64,000 bases of DNA, taken from the NCBI GenBank assembly GCA_907165065.1, contig OU015528.1, forward strand, positions 33,812,515-33,876,514. Reading direction: 5' to 3'. The translations under genes were made by a program, and so were the position numbers. The notes beneath the pieces were generated by a model, which saw only the letters and a list, made by a program, of their open reading frames with translations, was not told where the DNA came from and searched no databases. This document shows positions 44,201 through 56,200 of this stretch, piece by piece. Numbering within the stretch: the stretch's first letter is position 1; every line of letters starts with the position of its first letter. This stretch comes from Caprimulgus europaeus (taxonomy: Eukaryota; Chordata; Aves; Caprimulgiformes; Caprimulgidae).

Positions 44201-47200
44201 GATCACCTCTCTCCCCAAATCAGCTTGTGACCAGTTACCCAATCTCCAAGTGCTGTACGTTTCAGTAAGATTATTAACATTACATTAATGCAAGAGATTA
44301 ATGGACAAATTGAATCATCATGATTTGAAAATTACCCAGTTGCTGTTTTTTCTGTGTATCACATTACTTCTTAGGAATTCAGCTCAGGGAACAAACCCCC
44401 GTGTTACTCAAAAAGCTTACCAGTCAGGATTTCCCATACATTGGTGAAAAAGATAATTACTTTTCATGTTTTTGGGAAAGGGTAAAACAGCTCTTGATTT
44501 TGTTTAAAAAACATCAGAACTACCTTATTTTCATACATCCTGTCTCTCCTACAGTAGTCTGGGTTTTTTTCCCCACTGAGGCAGATAATTCAGTGAAGTG
44601 AATGGAAAATAAGGTGTCCAGTTTTGAGTCCTTGTTATGCTCTCTTAGTTTCTTTTCCAACCTGACATAAGTAGCTGATTGAAATTTTGATAGACTATTC
44701 CTTGGCGTAGTTGGGGCATAGTTTTTATACTGCATATCCAATATTATTTTAGCTTGGAAATTTCACTGGAGTTTGCTTAATCACTAACGAAAGTAATCAT
44801 TGTGTCTGCTTCTTTGAGAATGAGCCAACAGCACTTTCCTCTATGTATTACATCACTAGGAATGTATTTGGTATTAGTTCTCTGGCCAACATTGGAATAG
44901 CACTAATTATAACACATTATTTGAATACCAGCATGGATGTCATGACCATTTTCAGAATAAAATAAGTTTTAGTTGATGGAATCAATATAATCATTTCCAG
45001 AATGATAAAAGACAAAAAGAGAGTCTGTTGCCAGCAGGAAGTCTGCACACAGACTTAAGTTTAAATATGTCCTGTACTATTCAAAACCAACAAATAATCT
45101 CACAACAGAAGGCAAATAAATACTGTAGTAATGAATAACTTGTACCATCCATAGTAAAGTAGCGCTATCCATTGGAAATTCACATTATTTTATCTTTGAG
45201 TACCACCGTGTTTTATTAAAGATGATATTTAAAAGGATGAGGAACCAATATGGCAGCAATTTAATGTACTCAGAGTTGCTCTTTCCCCATTCCCATCAGA
45301 TTGCAACAACCCTGCCAAGCCCACATTTAGATTTGCACATTAGTTTTGCTTGTGCCATGAAGTATAACGATGCGCTGAACCCCACAAGGAGACTTGGGGG
45401 GTCTTCCTGGCTCAGATACAAGCACAAACACTACAAGTGCAAACACTGCTTTGAAATAAAATTTGTACATCCTACCTGGCCACCGCTGCTTCCAAACGTG
45501 GATCAGTGTTCATGGAGGCTTCCTGGGTGTCTGCGCATCAGCAGTTAAGGTGTGTGTGAGGACACAGTCCCAGCAGTCCTCAAGAGACTACCCTCAGCAC
45601 AGTTGGGTGTGCACCTCAACACAGGAACCAAAATCACTTGCTCTCTCCTGATGCCAAGAACCTCATGTATTAACAAAGTGGGAAAATATCCTTAAAAATA
45701 AACAAGTAAAATATTTCCTGGAGTTCTAACAGAAACTGAGGAGTGAAGGTTTTGGGGTTTTTTTTCCTCTATGTGAAGAGGGAGTGTCAATATGTACAAA
45801 GTTCAAGCTGATAACATAATTTTAAGAAGACCTGTGTCACAAATCTGTGCATGACAGAATAGCCACAGCCCACTAGACATACCAAATATCTTTTACCTTG
45901 GCCTGAAAGCCTCCAGCTTACTTGAATTCTCTTCTGTCATGTCTGATTTGGACCACAGAGTACCTATGAAAAATAAGAAAACCAGAGGCTGTAATCTTCC
46001 CTGCTGTAATAAAAAATATACATATATTGATGATAACATTTGTGCATAGTAAAAGCAGAGAAGAATACCTTAAAAACACACATGGTCATTACTTGTGCCA
46101 CTTCCACAAATCAAATATAGACTATTCTAAATGCCCCTGTTGGAATAGTAACAGTGAAAATAACATGTTACCAAGGAAGTAAATGGGTAGAGATGAACCA
46201 GTTTTAAAGAATTTGAAACAGGAGTGAAAAGAGTTTACTCTTTTACATTATAATACTGGATAACTGTGGAAAAGGACATTTTTCCTAATTATGGGCATGT
46301 TTTTTTCTATATGCTTTTCATTAGCAAATTTCCCATTCAGTCCTCCCTGAGCAAGATGTATATATAGAATGAGACTGTTGGATGGTGGGTGTTTGGTTCC
46401 TTTTTTTTTCCCCCTCTAATTTCTGCAAATTGCCTGGGCTTGGTTTTGATTAGTTGTATTATACTATAAATCAGTCCAGATGTTTCAGTTATTCTGTAAT
46501 TTGTTGAGTTTTGGCTCAAGTCTTTTTAAGGCTTTTTTCTTCCATATAGTGATTGATTTCAAAGTTAGTTCCAATATTTTTTTAACCACTTTCCTCAATT
46601 ATAAGATATAACAGTCTAAGGATCACAGGCAATACTGCTTAATTAAAAATGTAGAATAGAAAGCTGATTACAGTCCATTCTGATTACCAGAAAAATACAG
46701 GATCTTCTTTGAAAAAAAATAAGAGTATATGTATTCAGTAGATTATTTTAAATTGTTTAAATATTTATCAGAATTTAAACACGATGAGTATGAAGTCTGT
46801 GATGCAAATCCAATATTCCCAATGAGCAGATGGCCAATATTGTTACTGTAAAACACTCAGAAGAAGTCTGCACTTCAGGCAGGAAATCTTCAGACAAGGA
46901 ATTTGCAAACATAGGATATGGAGTTAATACATCTTGCCTTTTCCCTTCCTCTCTCCTCCTCAGTTAGAAATCAAAGTCTGACAGATGAGAGATGGTAGCT
47001 GAGTTTGCACATTTCAATTCTTCCATGGGTGTGCATAAAAACAAGTTATTTTAAATTGAACATGAAGGTAAACAATGAAAGATGTTTTTCTTTTAACATT
47101 ACTCTGATGTTAATGTTTTTTTCTCTTGTGTATTACAGGGATCTATCTTACAACTTGCTGGAAGATTTACCCTGTTTTACTGCATGTAAAAAACTCAAAA

Positions 47201-50200
47201 AAATGTAAGCATCAGGCTGTCCTAAAAAGCCTAAAATGAGGCATCTATATACAAATTTGTGTGAGCATCATTAACTGGGTTATTGCTGGTCGATTTGACA
47301 TATATATATACTCTAACACTAGACTGAAGTGGAACATAAGCACAACCTAGAACACCCCAAAGTATGCTCCAAGTGCCCTTGAAACTGAGGAGATTCTTAT
47401 TGCTATTTCAGTGACTTGCATCACAATGAAATTGGTGAAATCAAAGCAGACACATTTCGGCAGCTGGCTGCTCTTCGGTCTCTGTGAGTACAGCCCTAAA
47501 GCCATTCACCTGGGTTCTCAAAAATATGGGGTATGCACTGTCTGCTCACTATCTGCCCCATAATGTGCTTGTTTCTGGTTTTCTTTGATCTTTCCCTCAT
47601 TGGGTTGTAACTGTGAAAGCAGAACAAACATTGTGAAGTTTAGCATGTGAAGTTTAGCCATGAATTCAAAGATGTAAACTTAAAGCTATAAAAGCTGTTA
47701 GTTCTGAATGCCTCACAGTGGGACTAGATGATCTTTGTAGGACCCTTTCAACTGAACTATTCTATCCTGTTCTACTGTCTCAATTGTGAGAGATACTGAG
47801 CCAGAGCTAGTATCTGTTGTCAGGTTCATGGAATAATCAGCTCTAAGGAGCATTAAATCTTTCTATAGAGCACAATGTCTTAAGAAATAGATTTTAATTG
47901 TGCATTGGTTTATAGTTTTCACAGGGACACATATGATAGCGGAGTAATTTTGTTGAGAATTTACTCATGGCTGTAAATCTTTGCAGGATCAAGCCCATAC
48001 ATTTTTTTAAAGACTTCTTTTCAGTTGTTTTTTTTTTATTTTTCAGGCACAGTAAAGATTGAGATTAGGAAGTTAAGTCTATTGACAATGGATTTGCTGT
48101 TCCTAGTCACATTATGAGGACCTCTTAGAAACAGTCCATTTTTGCCATCCTTCTTTCTGCTGCCTTGGGAAGCTGTGAAGCAGGCGGAAAATGACTGTTA
48201 GACTGCAGAAGGCATTAAGAAGTTCTAGAGAAAGTTGTCAGTTTAATAGCTAACAACATTAACTGACTATCAATTGAAAAACCAGAAAAAGACTTTGCAC
48301 TATGAGATATGCAGAAGCTCATTGAAAATCTTTGCATATAATTAATTTCTTTTTTATATTGAGGCCTCCTAATCAAGTGTGTCAAATCTTCCATATTCAC
48401 TCAGTGGGTATGTAATTTTCCACTCACTTTTTTGTAGGGATTTGGCTTGGAACAAAATAAAAATTATTCACCCCAATGCCTTCTCCTCTTTACCATCTCT
48501 GATCAAACTGTAAGTATTTGTTTATCTTCTGTATTCAAATGTTCACATTTTTCTTGCAAGAGCATACAAAAAAATTAATAACTTAGTGCCCCACTCAGCA
48601 GAAACTGAGGCTTTCTCTATTCTAATCTTCTGATCTGTTGAATCCATATTTAAATGGCTGCTTTCTTGTAGTTCAACTCCTATAGTTATTATGGCAAAGC
48701 TGCATATAACACTGTGTAATCAGGGTGATTTGGGGTCCATGAAGCATATCAATATATCTGCCTTTCTTTGTTCAATTTGTTAGCAGTTTAGCCTCTTTTA
48801 GCAGTGGGGAATATTTCCTGTTGTGTATCAGGGCTAAGGAATTGTATTCAAAATTAAATAAGAAATATTTTCCAATAAGCATCTTTATTTCATTGTTCCT
48901 CATTTGATGGATTAGGTTTTCTTATTTAGTAACTTCAGCCAGAGTAGTTAGTGGTCAAAACATCGGCAGTTCAATTTTGCAGGCCTTTTTCACAAGCACT
49001 TCTCAGTCCTTACTAACTTTCTCCTGTTTCCCACTGTCATTGTAATGCCTCTTTAAGGTGGTTGTTGTCACAAAAGTACACTGCTGGGCATCTGTGCACA
49101 GATAATCCAGCAGCTGCTGGGAAACCTAAATTTGGAAAGGGGTATTCACCTCGGTTGATGTGCAAAGCTTCCCTTCTGAATGGTGCACTGAAAAATCTCC
49201 ATCAAGAAAATATTGCCTATGGCATCCCTTTTGGGGGACCCTCCTCAGAACTTCCCTACAGAAAAAAGGGTGAGAGAACATCGTGCTGCCAGCAATAAAT
49301 TGTAGCTTCGGTCAGTAGCACAGAGCAGTCAGAGAGTGTTAAACAAAAAGCCCTTTAACACATACAGAGCAACACAGAATACAAGTGTTTCCTGAAATGC
49401 TAGTCTGTAATCCTGGTCTGACTGCAGTCAATGGTCATTTTCACTACTGCAGTAGGACCAGAATTTCACCTCTTGTATTTAACTGTTGTAAGTAGGAGGA
49501 CACACGTGCACATACACACAAACACACTTAATCAGAAAAGGCAGAACACCAGTCCATCAGCATACCTCTTATATTTCAGTAGATAGTCCAAGAGACAGGA
49601 ACTTTGCTGTTAACCCTTGGGCATAAAAGCATTTCAGCAGAATTAGACTCTCCTTCTTCCCCCTTCTTGACTGTTGATCATCTTAAGTATTGCAATGTAG
49701 ATAATTGTGAAGAGGACTGAAAAGATTTATAGAATAAATAGAAGATAGATGGAGGAATAGAGAATAGAATACCTCTGGACTTCCCCCTCTTTGATTACCA
49801 TTTCTGCTTGATCACAGTCACTTTTTCATTCACTGATTTTACTTTCCCCATTACGTATCTGTGCCCTGTGCTATCTTTCTTCAGCTCCTCAGACAAACCT
49901 CAGCTTAGAACTGTCACCTTCATCAGCTCCAGCCCAGACTCATCCTACCCTGAAGCACACATCTTCTCTGTACACCTGACCTGCTCCCTGTGGAGCTTTC
50001 AGGGCAGCCATGCCCTCCAGCATCCCACTGAATCTTTTAAACTGTGGGAAGCTGTTCTGGTACTGACTCCCTTTAATGCAAACAATTGAATGAGCAGATT
50101 TAAAATTCATTTCCTAGTCTCTAAACTGCCACTATAATTGTTTGAAGACAAAATTTGTCAACGGAGATTTAGCTAACTGCCAGATATTACTGTTAGCTTT

Positions 50201-53200
50201 CTGCTAGACACATAGGTGCATATTCCTGAGTGGTGCTGCAGTTTTGCTCTGCTGACTGGGGCCTCTGTTTAATGCAGTCATTTCTGATTGAGTTAGAAAA
50301 AACTAACCCGTTTTTCTAATGTGATACTTCTAGTGCTGAAAAAAAAAATGAGAGATGATTTTTATTTGCTGTTATACAGGGATGTGTCATCCAACCTTTT
50401 GTCCTCTTTTCCTGCAACGGGGCTACATGGTTTAACTCATTTAAAATTAACAGGAAATCATGCCCTACAAAGCTTGATATCATCTGAAAATTTTCCAGAA
50501 CTCAAGTGAGTATATCATTAAAACTAATAAGCCACATTTGTGCTCATGTGCAATGGAAGGTGTGTCAGTATGTAACGCATGTTACTTGGTATTGTCAGTC
50601 TTTGATGTGTGCTATTAAAACTAAAGCAAATATGATAAAAATGATAGACTTCTTTTATTATGCTCACTTTTAACTGAAGAAACTGTGAAGGGTTTTGAAA
50701 TATTAACCCCAGTACTTGCTTAATACAAGCCACATCTGCTTCCTGGTGATATGTTTCAAAAGCTGTTAAAATAACATTGCTAGCAGCTTAGTGATACGTC
50801 CTTCTACTGGACTGTGCTTACAGAACTTCTATTATATTTAATGAGAACACAGCAAATATCAAGGGAAGAATATACTCCTGAAGTTGCAAACTACTTGGCC
50901 TCTTATGTTTGAACATGTTTTTCCTGTAATCTTTTGATTAAGATTCAGATAATACTTTGCCATTATTACTAAAACATTTTTATGCTAGTAATTTTCTGCT
51001 GGATGCTCTGTCATACAGGAAGGAAATGTTCTCTAGAGATCATTTGCAACTCTGCCAGTCACTGGGTGACTGTAGAGGAATCACAGTGAAGAGAGTTTTG
51101 CCTCTGACTTCAGGTTACTTGCGAGTGTCCCCCAACTCTCCCTTGTTTTTATATTTTAAATGGAGGGTGCCAAGTGTCGCATGCAATTTTTTCCATGTTT
51201 TACTGTAAGAGGATTGATATAAAATTTGAAACAATTAAACAGTGTGCACATAGTTACAGAATCACAGGATGGTTGAAGTTGGAAGGGACTTCTGGAGGTC
51301 ATCTTTTCCAACCCCCCTGCTCAAGCAGGGTCACCTGGAGCTGATTGCCCAGGACCATGTCCAGCTGGGCTTTTGAATATGTCCAAGGATGGAGACTCCA
51401 TCCTTATGTCCTCACTAGATTTGCCTTTTGTGCTGGAGTAGTCTCATGAATCTTAGAGGCAGAAAACAGAAGGAGAAATTACCACTAATGAAAAAGACTG
51501 AGTGTTTAGAGTTCTCAGTAAGGGGAGTCATGAGTAGAAGTGCAGAGGTGATTAAACCTCTGCATACAGCACTGGAAGTATCCACAGCAGAACACTTCTA
51601 TGATGGCATGCTAATATAAACAGAGAGAAGAGCTGCAAAATATGGTTCAAAGGTTAGGAAACAATGCCTTGAAAGACTTAATAAACCCAATATTTGTAGT
51701 TTGTTACGGAGGAGATTGGGCAGTGTCTTCATCACAGTGTATGAAACGACTCTATAACATAAACATTCAAAGTACTAGAGGTCTTACACCTCTCTTTCTT
51801 ACACTACAGACCTCCAAATGGGTCTCAGAGGTCAAGAAGCAAGTACCATAAGAAATCATGAATGGTTGAGGCTGAGCTTCTGCCATAGCTTTTCTTCTCT
51901 CTCTGACTTTGACCAGATGTTGAGGCAAGTGACAATTCTAAAATACCCAAAGATTCTTTAAAAGAATGTAAACACAAGAAAATGGGTTAGTCCAACCTAG
52001 CAAATATATAGTGATATATGCACCATGGCCTAGAGGCATAAGGGTTGCTGCAATAGTCCTAGAATAATCCACTATTTAACTGCTCAAATGCAACTGTGGT
52101 GTATTTAGTCTGGGTAAGTAGTTAACAAGGATGCGTCAGGCAGTGGCTTAAGTCTTAAAAAAATGTATAAAAAGTATGCTTAATATATCTAGAGTTGTTT
52201 AAGATCTATAAGAACAAATTATATCCAGTCAGGAAAGAATGGAGCGAAATCCTGACCTGGAGTCTGAAGGACTTTTACCATTAATCTAAATGAGGCCAGG
52301 ACTTCACACAGGATCACTGCACAGACAATGCATGAAGCACCAAGCTTGAACAGAGATCTAAAGCAAAATGAAATTTCACCCTTTGTAATTGTTGGAATTA
52401 GACACTGTTACAACATTAAAGACAAATTCCAGTATAAAAGCTTCCTGCTCATCTAAATGGGTCATTGCTGTTCCATACACAGACACATCAAAGAGCTGAG
52501 CATCCTCTGCCATGCCTTCAGCAATGGGTCGAGAATGCTCTACAGAGCTGAGCCCAGCCTGCTGTGGCAAGCTATGAGGAAGTAAAATCAGGCTGCCAGC
52601 CACTTCTTCCTTCTTTATCTGATGCTTTGGTTCAGTGCTGTAAAGAACTCAGTGGTTTACTCCATCCGTCATAACTGGGCCTTCCCATTCACTGTCAACC
52701 CCACACTTTCATGAGCTGGAAAACAACCTTGTGTTCTCTGCTGCTTAATCTGAAAACAGAAAAAAAAGCCATTCCATGCTGCAGGAAATAAATATCAAGG
52801 ATACAGATATCATCAGTAAGATAAGCAGTATATAAAAATAAATTCAGCCAGTGCTTCTAAAAAAGTTTAATTTGACAAAGTCCAAATCTAATCACCAACA
52901 TCAAATAAGCACCAGCCAGAAAAAGGACTGCTCCCAGCACTGTATGGCTGAGAGTTGCTGCCATTTTTTTTTTCTTTTGTTACAAGGAGCTTTTGCAAGA
53001 AATAAATTCCTCTGTCACCAAGAAGAGCTGATACTAATTTCTCTGCATTGCAAAGTATGTTTTGTGCTCTTGTTCTGGGTCCTGGTCGTTCTGTGCAATT
53101 ATGCTTTGCACACAGATTCAGAAGCATTCGCCAGTTGGAGGCCTATATGTACATCCTAGTAACCTGAGGCGGGAGGGAGCGTAACTCTTCAGCTTTAACC

Positions 53201-56200
53201 AAGGATGCTAGAAAGACCTGCAGAAAGGATACGAATTGAGAGTCTTGCTCTTTAAAGAGAATTTACAAGTGCTGGAAGGTTTTGGCTCCTTCATTGAAGC
53301 AGTGGACTAGCACAATGTGAGAGGTCCACATTTCCAGTGTATGACAGTCCAGCAGGCTGGTAGAAGCCCAACAGCATTTGGAAATCTGTCATTATTAAGC
53401 ATATAAAGCTGTTTGAATAATCAGAGAGTACATTTCTGTTAATCCCTTGAGCCTAAAATATCCAGTAGCTGTTCATTTCCCCAGCTATGTCAATGTCTTC
53501 AAAAAGGCCTGAAGCCACACGTTGCAGTGATCACCTTGCAGAACTGTCAGTGTTTCTTTTGATAAGTTTGTTTGTTTGTGGGGATTTTTTTCACAAAAGG
53601 AGTGTTTCTAGTTGGGGATGGGATTTTTTTTTTAGCCCAGGTGACTAGCTATGGGTTAGTCTAGTAATCTATGGGTTTAATAATAGTTTATTTCAGAAGA
53701 GCTTCAGGGAAGTGTGTTTAAAATGTTTAATCAAGGTGATCTCCTTATTTTAAAAGATAGCATGCACAGAAATTAATTAGAAATTAAATATTTAAATCTG
53801 CTGGCATGAGGTTGCTTGATAGTTAGATCTTGGTTACTATGAACTTTTATTGGAGTACCTTAAAAATACCTTATGTAGCTTTTTGTATTGGATACAGATT
53901 ATTGTTGCCAGTTCCCAACAGAAATGTAAGTATATAGAATCTAAATGCCCCAAAATGTACTAATATAAAAATTACTTTAGATCTTAGGGTTCCATTTGTT
54001 CCCTTTTGTATCAAGCTTTTGGCTAGTTTAAGTCCTGAGCACCGAGCCTGATTCAGACAGATTTATTTGCAAATTTCCCAAAGGGTTAGATATTGCTTGG
54101 AAAACTCATTCTATTAGTTTACATGATTAACCTATTGAAAGTTATCTGATAGGAGGATATAGTTCTATTTTATTCCTTTTAAATTATGTCAGAATAACTT
54201 CTGTTCACCTCTTTATCTTTGAATTTTTTGGTTTATTTGGCTTTTGGAATTAACGTAGGTTGTTAGGTTTTAGAATGTACTATTGGCAAACTGTGCAAAT
54301 TAATTATCTCTGCTGCCAGAGCATAAAATAAATCTAAGCAATAGAAGTAGTCTATAGAACTTGAATATATGTAGTTCTTCCATACCACCCCAGAATTTGC
54401 ACATCTCCAAAGGAATTAAATTCAAAACATACCAAAAATGAGCAACTTTCTGACAAAAGAAACCCTGAAAATCATTGAACCTCAGTTATGTGTTAAGAAT
54501 ACTAATGATCTTAACAGAGTTAGGAATGAGATTCCAGTGTCCTGCAATAACTGTGTGCATTTCTAAGACAATTAATAAAGTAAAACCTTTTCATCAGTGA
54601 CGTCTGTTTTCATACACAGTGCCTTTCTGATTCATTCACCTTTTGGTTTAGAACACTGCTTTCTTGATCTGTGCACAAAAGACAATCTCCTTTTTGCCAT
54701 CTTACTGTGAAAAGAGTTGGATGTGGAAAGAGGTGGATAAAGTCTGAATTCCAAAAGATCTCATTCTCCCCGAACTGGAGAAATTCCATTTGGGAAGTGA
54801 CGTTTTGGTTCTGCCTGTTAGGCAGTTGTGATTTTTGGATCAGGTTTTTTAAAAGAAACTGTTAAGAAAGTAACGTGGAGAAACGGTTGAGTTATACTGT
54901 AAAATCATTCAAAATCATAAAATGGAAATCCAGTTCGAAGAGTAACATTCACTCAGTTGCAAGGCACGTAACTCCCACTTTCATATCTCCCATGGAAATG
55001 CATAAGAAAACTTCATTATGCCTTTACTAAAATGAGTCTAGAAATCTGCATTTCTCATGTGGAATTTTTTTTTTAGTCCACTCATTTTGTGTTATCAAGA
55101 CTGATTTTTACCCACAGATATTTTCACTTTCAGTCATGGTTATTTAAACAAGTTCCTTTGTGCTACCAGTTGAGGAGCTGTAAAGTCCAGTAACTCTGGT
55201 GCTAAACCAGTATCACGGCATGCTTCCTTATTCTTCTACAGGGTCATGGAAATGCCTTATGCTTACCAGTGCTGTGCCTTTGGAGCTTGTGAGAGCCACT
55301 ACAAAATCTCCAGCCAATGGAACAAAGATGAGAATAGCAGCATTGATGATTTTCAGAGGAAGGATGCTGGGTTGTTACAAATGCAAGGTAATAGTCATCT
55401 TTGGCTTTTAAATCTACCTGAAGGTTGTGAGCAGCCTGTGATGTTAAACAAATCAAATACTTTCTTACAGTCACAGAGGCAGCATTTCCCTCTCTCTTGC
55501 CCAATAATATGTTATTCAAGCATTCCTATGCTTAGCAAACTCATTTTTTTCAGGTCTGCCTTTCAAAAATCTCACCCCTATTTCCATCCAAATAATAACT
55601 ACAATAATGTGGGAAGTTAGATCTTTGCTTTATTTGAGAGACAGGGAAGTAATGCTGGTATGTAACCCCACACAAGAGCAGGCCAACAAAGATCCAGTTT
55701 CCTGCCAGCCTTGAAAGCAGCAACACATCCTTGACTCTCCTGCTGTCCACAGAGGACATGTGGTTACTTTGGCATAACTGCCAATATTTTTTCCTGGCAC
55801 TTTCTGGGTACCAGCAAGTGCATCTGCTTTTCAGGATGGAAGACTACAGTATTTTTCTTCCCCCTAAAGACAAGGGCTGTTGTTTGATCTGCATACGTGC
55901 ACATGTACATATTATACTGTCCTCCTGCTTTCTGTGCCATCTCTGCTCCTGCAGACCAGTAAGTCTCAGAGTCCAGGGCTAGCCCCAGCAAGAACGGAGC
56001 CAAGAATATGTAGTAGAGCGATGACATAAGAAACAGAAGAATGCGGGTTAATCCTTACTACCCTGGCACAACAGCAGAATTCATATTTTAAACCCTTTCC
56101 TCGGCAGTTGTCACACTGCAAATTAGGTAATGGAGAATGTACCTGTAAGTGATTATTTTCAGAGAAGTGATAGTACCAACTTTTAAAATAATCCTGAGTT

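Noticed and set aside
45222-45548. 108-codon frame in intron 11
   Set aside because: It has Cys and Leu content but no family motif, and it is not bounded by splice sites that would join LGR5 in phase.
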